Translations under genes and position numbers: made by a program
Shown here: positions 58,081 to 64,000 of the stretch, one piece after another
How positions within the stretch are numbered: the stretch's first letter is position 1
Layout: each line of letters begins with the position of its first letter
DNA from: PALSA-1353 sp050012375
GTDB taxonomy: Bacteria > Planctomycetota > Phycisphaerae > Tepidisphaerales > Tepidisphaeraceae
Reading direction: 5' to 3'
Assembly: GCA_050012375.1 (NCBI GenBank)
Contig: JBEKHH010000011.1
Location: 1 to 64,000 of the forward strand
DNA: 64,000 nucleotides
Notes under the pieces: generated by a model
The model's input: only the letters and a program-made list of their open reading frames with translations
What the model was told of the DNA's origin: nothing
Database searches by the model: none

Positions 58081-61000
58081 GTGCGGATCAACCGTCAAAA
58101 GCTGACTTCGGCGTGTGACGCCGTCATCGAAGTGTTGGAAACCAGGCTGCTCCTTTCGTCTGGGCTGCTTGGCTCTGACGAGGACATAGGTTCACCCGCT
58201 CAGGCGGGATCATCCACTTACTCCAATGGCGCCTACACTGTCGTCGGCGGTGGCGCGGGCGTTGGGGGCAATTCCGATCAGTTTAACTTCGCTTACGAAA
58301 CCTTTGCCGGCAACGGGACCGTCGTTGCAACCGTCAATTCCCTAACCAACACCAACGCGTCGGCGGAAGCGGGAATTATGTTCCGCAACGACAGCAGCGC
58401 CTCCTCCGCCTTGGCGGGAATCTTCGTCACCGCTACCAATGGAGTCACGTTCGTCTCCCGTGCCAGCGACGGCGGCCCCGCGAGCCAATCGACGACGGTT
58501 GGGATTCATGCGCCGGAGTATCTGGAACTGACGCTTTCCGGTTCGACGGTCACCGGCTATTACTCCAGCAATGGCGCCACCTGGTCCGAACTGGGTTCCA
58601 TCCAGACGGTTACCCTTGGCTCCAGTGCGCTGGTAGGGCTGGCGGTCGCCTCTGCCAACAGTTCCACTACGACAACGGCAACCTTTTCCAATGTAAGCGT
58701 CCTTCCGTCCGGCTGGTCGGACAATGACATCGGTTCGCCTCCCCTGCCGGGATGGGCCGGGTACAACTCGACCCCCAACACATTTACGGCAACTGGGAGC
58801 GGATCGGGCATCGGCAGCAGTTCCGATCAATTCAATTTCACCAACTATGCCATGACCGGCAATACGACGGTCGCCGCGCTGGTGGATTCCCTGACCAACA
58901 CTGATCCAAACGCCCAGGCGGGTCTCATGATCCGCGCCGACACTACCGCGGGATCCCTCTTTGCCAGCGTGTCGATCACGCCGCAGAATGTGGTAACGTT
59001 CGAGTGGCGTTCCACCAGCGGCTCAGTTTCTTCATCTTCCTCGACGGTCAGCAGCCCTGGTTGGCTTGAATTGACGGATCAAGGGAACAACTTTAGCGCT
59101 TATTATTCGAGCGACGACATTCACTGGACCCAGATCGGAACCGCCCAGGCAATCGCCATGCCCAGCGCCACGGTCCTCGCCGGCCTGTGGGTCTCGTCGA
59201 ACAACAGTTCGGCGCAGAATACCGCCGTTTTTTCGGATGTGAGCCTCGTTGAAGGCGGCTGGACGGACAACGACATCGGTTCGCCCGCAATCGGCGGGTC
59301 CGCCGACTACGACGCGCCCAGCGACACCTATACGATTTCCGGAAACGGCTCGGACATCTGGGGCACCGCCGATCAATTCAATTTTGCCAGCACGACGATG
59401 AGCGGCAATGGCAGCGTCCTCGCGTACGTCGATTCCATCACGAACACCAACGCATGGGCCAAGGCCGGCGTGATGATCCGAAACGACATCACCGCGGGGT
59501 CGGCGTTCGCGGCGGTGCTGGTTTCCCCCAGCAACGGCATTACATTTGAGTGGCGCCCCACGGCCGGCGGCGCGACGAGCCAGGAAGTCAGCAGCCCCGC
59601 TGGCGGTCCGACTCCGGCTCCGGTAGGACTGGAAATAACGCGCTCGGGCAACTCCTTCACCGCATATTACTCAACGGACGGCATCACCTGGATTCAGGTG
59701 GGTCCCAGCCAGACCGTGGCGCTCAATACGACGGCACTGGCGGGGTTGGCCGTCACATCCCACAACACCGGCGCACTCTGCACGGCCACGTTCAGCAGCA
59801 TCGGCATCGGAAGCACCCCGCCCCCCGGCGCCGGAGTTTACAGCGCCGTGGATCAGCTCTTTCTCAACGATCTGGAAGACCGGGAAGTGATGTACTACTG
59901 GGACGAAACCAATTCTAGCACCGGGCTGGTGCCCGACAATGCCAATGCCAACGGCGGCAGTCCCTCCGCTGATTCAAGCATCGCGGCGGTCGGCTTCGGT
60001 CTGACGGCCCTGACGATCGGCGATGCGCGCGGTTGGCTCTCTCACGCCAATGCCTATCAGCGGGCATTGACCACGCTCGACTTCCTCTACAACAGCGGCG
60101 CCAACGTCAACGGTTTTTTCTACCACTTCCTGAACGAGACGACCGGGGCGCGATATGGAACCAGTGAAGTTTCATCCGTCGATACGGCCGAACTCATGGC
60201 TGGCGTGCTCGACGTTGGCCAATACTGGGCGGGAACGCCGCTCCAAACGGTCGCGCTCCAGTTGTACGATCGTGTGGATTGGCCCTGGATGCAACAGAGC
60301 AGCGGCGTGTTCTACGGCGCCTGGACCCCGGAAAGCGGGTTCTCCGGCGGCTACGGCGATTTCAGCGAGGCGGTCGTTCTCTACCTGCTGGGTCTGGGTT
60401 CGTCGACGTATCCGATCTCTCAGGCATCCTGGAATTCCTGGTCTCGGACGCCGACGGAAACATACGCTGGATACACATTCGTCGCCGCCGACGACAGGGC
60501 CTTGTTCACAGAACAGTATCCCCAGGCGTGGTTCAATCTGCAGGGTCTGACGGACAGCCACGGTCTGAATTACTACCAGAATTCGCAGACCGCGACCCTG
60601 GCCCAGCGGCAATTCATGATTAATCTCAGTTCCACTTACTCCGACTACGGCCCGAATATGTGGGGGCTCACGCCGTCGGAGGGAGTCAGCGGATACACCG
60701 TCTGGGGCGGACCGCCTGCCTACGGTCCAATTAATGGAACCGTCGTTCCCACGGCGCCGGGGGGCAGTCTCGAGTTTGAGCCGCGCCTCTCGATCAACGC
60801 CTTGGAAAACATGAAGCAAACCTACGGAAGCACGGTTTACCAAAAATACGGGCTCGTGGATGCGTTCAACCCGTTGACAGGCTGGACAAGCTCGCTCGTG
60901 CTGGGCATCGACATCGGAATGACGCTGATCTCGGCGGAGAACTCCCGTTCCAATCTCGTGTGGAACACCTTCTCGCAAAGCTCAGCGGCGCAGCAGGCGA

Positions 61001-62238
61001 TAGCGAAAGCGTTCCCGTCGAAAACAGGGCCTGCGGCATGGGCCATCAATACCAGCGGCAACTGGAACCTTTCCACAAACTGGACAACTGGAACAGTGCC
61101 CAATTCGGCGGGCGCGGAAGCCGATTTCCTGGATGCCACTCCCCCGGTTCAGACCGTGTATTCGAATGTCGGCATTACCGTGGGCACGCTGCACTTCAAT
61201 AGCGCAGGCGAATGGGTGATCGCCGGAGTTGGACCCTTGACGTTGCAAGGCAGCGGCTCGAGCAATGCCGTGGTTGAAGTGGATCAAGGGACGGACGAAC
61301 TCGATCTGCCGATCACGCTGGCCAGCAATACGACGTTCGACGTTGCCGCCGGCGCGACGCTGATCATCGCCAATCCGATGACGATTGATTCCGGCGTGAC
61401 ATTGACGCAGACGGGCGGCGGCACGGTGAGTTATGAATCGATCGTGAACGTGGAAAACGGCGGAACCATTGCGTTCAACGACTCGACCTATGCCGCGCAA
61501 CTGTCGCTGGCGGTGGGGGCGAGCGCAATAGTCGGCGGCGCGGGCACCGTGCTGGAAGTCAAAAGCCTGTCCAACAGCGGCACCCTCAACCTGGGGAGTA
61601 ACACGCTGCTGATCAATTATGGAAACTCCGCCGATCCGATCGCGTCGGTGCGGTCGCTGCTTGCCAGCGGTTATGCGAACGGGCTCTGGAACGGCGCCGG
61701 GCTCAACAGTTCCGCCGCCGCGGCCAATAGCGCGTACGGCCTCGGCTACGCCGATTCGGCCGATCCCGGCAATCCTGCCGGACTCTCCTCCGGCCAGATC
61801 GAAGTCAAATACACGCTGCTCGGCGATGCGACTCTCACCGGCACGGTCACCGGCGCCGACTTCACCATCCTGGTCAGCAATTTAGGCAAGTCGGTGACGG
61901 GCTGGGATCAGGGCGATTTTCTGTACACCGGCACGGTCACCGGCGCCGACTTCACCGCCTTGGTCACCAACCTCGGTAAGCAGTCCAATGCCGCGGCGGC
62001 GGTCCTGCCCGCTAGCGAGCCCAGCGTGGTTGCCGTGACGCTTTCGCCGAGCACGGTTGACCCGCTAACGGGTCTCAGCACGGTGCTCACACAAACCAGC
62101 GCCGGCAGCTCATCCAATGTCGTTTTGGCGGATCAGAATCAAAATCAGAATAACATCGCACCTTCTGCCGCCGCGCTCAATCGCGCCGGCAAGGACAGTC
62201 ATACGAGATTCAGGAGCACTCATCGTCCGCGCGCCTGA
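58081..62238 (+). CDS. giant secreted protein: three lectin-like repeats, GH144-like catalytic domain, dockerin-like module
   Basis: The 1385-residue protein starts at GTG with AAGGGAGTGATTT. Residues 15-28 hold the export motif VIEVLETRLLLSS. Three tandem repeats of about 180 residues follow (each with DNDIGSP near its start, then DQFNF, LTNT and YYSS; residues ~30-580), resembling DUF1349/concanavalin-like domains. A GH144-like domain (~586-978) carries STGLVPDNANANGGSPSADS, SIAAVGFGLTALTIGDARGW, NGFFYHFLNE and WTPESGFSGGYGDFSE. A beta-helix and a dockerin-like pair (~985-1320), without full calcium ligands, complete it. The C-terminus lacks a PEP-CTERM. It probably binds and cuts beta-1,2-glucan at the surface. 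Confidence 0.8.
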   Translation: MRINRQKLTSACDAVIEVLETRLLLSSGLLGSDEDIGSPAQAGSSTYSNGAYTVVGGGAGVGGNSDQFNFAYETFAGNGTVVATVNSLTNTNASAEAGIMFRNDSSASSALAGIFVTATNGVTFVSRASDGGPASQSTTVGIHAPEYLELTLSGSTVTGYYSSNGATWSELGSIQTVTLGSSALVGLAVASANSSTTTTATFSNVSVLPSGWSDNDIGSPPLPGWAGYNSTPNTFTATGSGSGIGSSSDQFNFTNYAMTGNTTVAALVDSLTNTDPNAQAGLMIRADTTAGSLFASVSITPQNVVTFEWRSTSGSVSSSSSTVSSPGWLELTDQGNNFSAYYSSDDIHWTQIGTAQAIAMPSATVLAGLWVSSNNSSAQNTAVFSDVSLVEGGWTDNDIGSPAIGGSADYDAPSDTYTISGNGSDIWGTADQFNFASTTMSGNGSVLAYVDSITNTNAWAKAGVMIRNDITAGSAFAAVLVSPSNGITFEWRPTAGGATSQEVSSPAGGPTPAPVGLEITRSGNSFTAYYSTDGITWIQVGPSQTVALNTTALAGLAVTSHNTGALCTATFSSIGIGSTPPPGAGVYSAVDQLFLNDLEDREVMYYWDETNSSTGLVPDNANANGGSPSADSSIAAVGFGLTALTIGDARGWLSHANAYQRALTTLDFLYNSGANVNGFFYHFLNETTGARYGTSEVSSVDTAELMAGVLDVGQYWAGTPLQTVALQLYDRVDWPWMQQSSGVFYGAWTPESGFSGGYGDFSEAVVLYLLGLGSSTYPISQASWNSWSRTPTETYAGYTFVAADDRALFTEQYPQAWFNLQGLTDSHGLNYYQNSQTATLAQRQFMINLSSTYSDYGPNMWGLTPSEGVSGYTVWGGPPAYGPINGTVVPTAPGGSLEFEPRLSINALENMKQTYGSTVYQKYGLVDAFNPLTGWTSSLVLGIDIGMTLISAENSRSNLVWNTFSQSSAAQQAIAKAFPSKTGPAAWAINTSGNWNLSTNWTTGTVPNSAGAEADFLDATPPVQTVYSNVGITVGTLHFNSAGEWVIAGVGPLTLQGSGSSNAVVEVDQGTDELDLPITLASNTTFDVAAGATLIIANPMTIDSGVTLTQTGGGTVSYESIVNVENGGTIAFNDSTYAAQLSLAVGASAIVGGAGTVLEVKSLSNSGTLNLGSNTLLINYGNSADPIASVRSLLASGYANGLWNGAGLNSSAAAANSAYGLGYADSADPGNPAGLSSGQIEVKYTLLGDATLTGTVTGADFTILVSNLGKSVTGWDQGDFLYTGTVTGADFTALVTNLGKQSNAAAAVLPASEPSVVAVTLSPSTVDPLTGLSTVLTQTSAGSSSNVVLADQNQNQNNIAPSAAALNRAGKDSHTRFRSTHRPRA

Positions 62239-62267
62239 CCGCGGATGCGGTGAGAATTAGGGCCAGC

Positions 62268-63650
62268 ATGTCATCGTTCGGCACGGGAATTCTGAGCGGA
62301 ACCAAACACCTCGTCGTTGCCGCGCTGGTCGCATCCGGACTTGGTCTGCTTGTATTCGGCCCGCGCGCCGGCGACAAATTGCCGAAGAATTGTGTCATCG
62401 TCGACTATTGGGAGAAATGGACTGGCGACGAAGAAACGGGGATGCGGCAGATTGTTGACGATTTCAACTCCACGGTCGGCAACGAGAAGCACATCTATGT
62501 CCGATACCTCTCGACGAGCGCCATCGAGCAGAAGACTTTGGTGTCGATCGCCGCCGGGGTGCCGCCGGATGTGGCGGGCCTTTACAACCAAAACATCCCG
62601 CAGTTCAGCGCTTTGGATTCGCTAGAGCCGCTGGACGACTTGGCCGCGGAGCACGGCATCACCGCCAAAACGTACAAGAAGGTCTTCTGGGATGAATGTC
62701 ACTACGACAGCCATCTCTATGGCCTTGTGAGCACGGCATTCGATCTGGCGCTTTACTACAACAAGGAGATTTTTCGCCGGTGCGCCCCGGAACTTGAATC
62801 CCGAGGCCTGGACCCGCAACACGCGCCGCGCACAATCGCCGAATTGGATGCATATGCGAAAGCGCTCGATCGGATTGATCCATCCGGCCAGATTGTGCTG
62901 GCTGGTTATCTTCCGACGGAACCGGGGTGGTTCATCAACTACACCTGCATTTGGTTCGGCGGAAGCTGGTGGAACGGCGCCCGGCAGAAATTCACGTTCA
63001 CGGACCCCGGGGTGGTGCGCGCTTACCAGTGGATTCAGAGCTATTCCAGGCGTCTGGGCCCAAAGGCGGTGGCGGAATTCCAATCGGGCTTCGGGACCAT
63101 CGATTCCCCGCAGAATCCGTTCCTGGCTCCCACCGTGGCAATGGTGCAGCAGGGAACCTTTTTTGCGCATCTCATCAATCATCTCAAGCCGTCCATGGAC
63201 GGCCAGTGGGGGGCGGCACCATTTCCTTCCTATGACCCGAAGCTAAGGGACGTGACCTATTGCAACTGCGACGTCCTGGTGATCCCCCGCGGCGCCAAGC
63301 ACAAAAGTGAGGCGTTCGAGTTTATCGCGTTCGTCAATCGGCAAGACGAGATGGAGAAGCTAGCCAACTACCATTGCAAGATCTCGCCGCTGGCCAAGGT
63401 CAGCGAGGGTTTTCTGGCCCATCACAACAACCCCTACATCCGGGTTTTCGACAATCTCGCCGCCAGTCCCAACGCCCATCCAACCGAACTGGTCCCGATA
63501 TTGCCCGAGGTAAACGATGAGCTGATAAATTTCATACAGCGGCTGCAACTGCAGCAGGTGACCCCCGAAGAAGGACTCCGGCAAGTGCAGACGCGCCTGC
63601 AACAGAAATACGACCAGTTCATGGAAGATCAGCGCGAACGTCGGAGGTAG
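62268..63650 (+). CDS. sugar ABC transporter substrate-binding protein
   Basis: The 460-residue protein has an N-terminal hydrophobic segment (HLVVAALVASGLGLLVF) without a lipobox Cys. It then shows the family 1 solute-binding pattern: VIVDYWEKWTGDEETGMRQI, VDDFNSTVGNEKHIYVRYLS, LVSIAAGVPPDVAGLYNQNI, FLAPTVAMVQQGTFF and KSEAFEFIAFVNRQDEME. The ligand is presumably an oligosaccharide made by the GH144-like enzymes. A GTG at 62250 is an alternative start. The permease gene starts 43 nt downstream. Confidence 0.88.
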   Translation: MSSFGTGILSGTKHLVVAALVASGLGLLVFGPRAGDKLPKNCVIVDYWEKWTGDEETGMRQIVDDFNSTVGNEKHIYVRYLSTSAIEQKTLVSIAAGVPPDVAGLYNQNIPQFSALDSLEPLDDLAAEHGITAKTYKKVFWDECHYDSHLYGLVSTAFDLALYYNKEIFRRCAPELESRGLDPQHAPRTIAELDAYAKALDRIDPSGQIVLAGYLPTEPGWFINYTCIWFGGSWWNGARQKFTFTDPGVVRAYQWIQSYSRRLGPKAVAEFQSGFGTIDSPQNPFLAPTVAMVQQGTFFAHLINHLKPSMDGQWGAAPFPSYDPKLRDVTYCNCDVLVIPRGAKHKSEAFEFIAFVNRQDEMEKLANYHCKISPLAKVSEGFLAHHNNPYIRVFDNLAASPNAHPTELVPILPEVNDELINFIQRLQLQQVTPEEGLRQVQTRLQQKYDQFMEDQRERRR

Positions 63651-63693
63651 CGAGACCGAGGCGGGCCGTTATCATGGAACGACGCTGAACAGT

Positions 63694-64000
63694 ATGGCAA
63701 AACTGCATTCTGAAACTCGAGCGTTATTGCGGGGCCTGGTGTTTCTTTCGCCATGGCTGATCGGCTTTTTTGCATTCACGCTCGTACCCATCGCGCTATC
63801 GCTATATTACAGCTTTTGCGATTACTCCCTTCTTCAACCCCCGCTGTTCAAGGGCTTGAATAATTATCGTCTGCTCGCTCAGGATCCGGTCTTCTGGAAG
63901 GTAGTCCTGAATACCGCAATCTATGCATTGATGGCGCTTCCGCTGGGGATGATCGTCGCCCTGGGCGTGGCGATGCTGTTGAATCTGAAGATTCGCGGCC
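63694..64000 (+). CDS. sugar ABC transporter permease, 5' part
   Basis: The open frame runs off the right edge after 102 codons. It reads MAKLHSETRALLRGLVFLSP, WLIGFFAFTLVPIALSLYYS and FCDYSLLQPP, then LNNYRLLAQDPVFWKVVLNT. This is the typical MalF/UgpA-type N-terminus (first transmembrane helix, the F.G..NY motif). Its partner permease should lie outside the window. Confidence 0.88.
   Translation, partial: MAKLHSETRALLRGLVFLSPWLIGFFAFTLVPIALSLYYSFCDYSLLQPPLFKGLNNYRLLAQDPVFWKVVLNTAIYALMALPLGMIVALGVAMLLNLKIRG

Noticed and set aside
1..64000. CRISPR array, rRNA operon or intact tRNA
   Set aside because: No regularly spaced direct repeats and no rRNA or full cloverleaf sequence were seen. Only the tRNA 3' fragment at 11.73 kb was found.

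Overview
The window reads as planctomycete DNA, most likely class Phycisphaerae. Secreted proteins end in PEP-CTERM tails (VPEP plus a hydrophobic helix plus RRR) or dockerin-like repeats. Two giant secreted proteins start with the LExRxLLSS export motif of this phylum, and G-type pseudopilins occur. No rRNA gene, intact tRNA gene or CRISPR array was found.

Layout. 0.2-7.6 kb is chromosomal housekeeping: rsmA, ispE, ilvB, a RelE/XRE toxin-antitoxin pair and a membrane spermidine-synthase-like protein. 7.8-9.6 kb is a secreted eqolisin (G1) peptidase. 9.9-12.5 kb has a glycine-rich RRM protein and a run of small genes of unknown function, with a 3' tRNA fragment at 11.73 kb that looks like an integration scar. 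12.5-31.4 kb is a damaged integrative/mobilizable element: an ArdC-like antirestriction protein, an HPPY DNA methyltransferase, a MobF (TrwC/TraI) relaxase, a type IV prepilin, two hairpin-rich non-coding tracts, a sigma-like protein and a tyrosine recombinase. It carries defence cargo: a 1138-aa NACHT-type NTPase with a C-terminal winged helix, a frameshifted Abi_C gene, and a helicase-mod-res (type III restriction) operon cut into pieces lying 14 kb apart on opposite strands. 31.4-32.3 kb is a ParDE-type pair followed by an XRE protein.

32-47 kb is a patchwork of secreted and accessory genes (DUF6569-like, Sir2, a TPR/GT41 glycosyltransferase with an in-frame amber codon, a 1615-aa PQQ-propeller/FN3 protein, CcbP, GYD and SRPBCC proteins). 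It is littered with remnants of IS66 genes, an XRE-like gene family and a palindromic repeat. The order palindrome - XRE 3' end - IS66 3' end occurs twice, 10.1 kb apart.

47-64 kb looks like one substrate-utilization locus for beta-1,2-glucan: an intracellular GH94 phosphorylase resembling 1,2-beta-oligoglucan phosphorylase, a LacI-type regulator, two exported GH144-like proteins, PEP-CTERM proteins, a pseudopilin, and the start of a sugar ABC transporter running off the right edge. Three near-identical LacI-type palindromes (consensus TGTAAnCGnTTNCN) lie upstream of the PEP-CTERM gene at 47.2 kb, the phosphorylase and lacI, supporting a shared regulon. Proposed flow: surface endo-cleavage, uptake by the ABC importer, cytoplasmic phosphorolysis to glucose 1-phosphate. 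The substrate is inferred from family membership and clustering.
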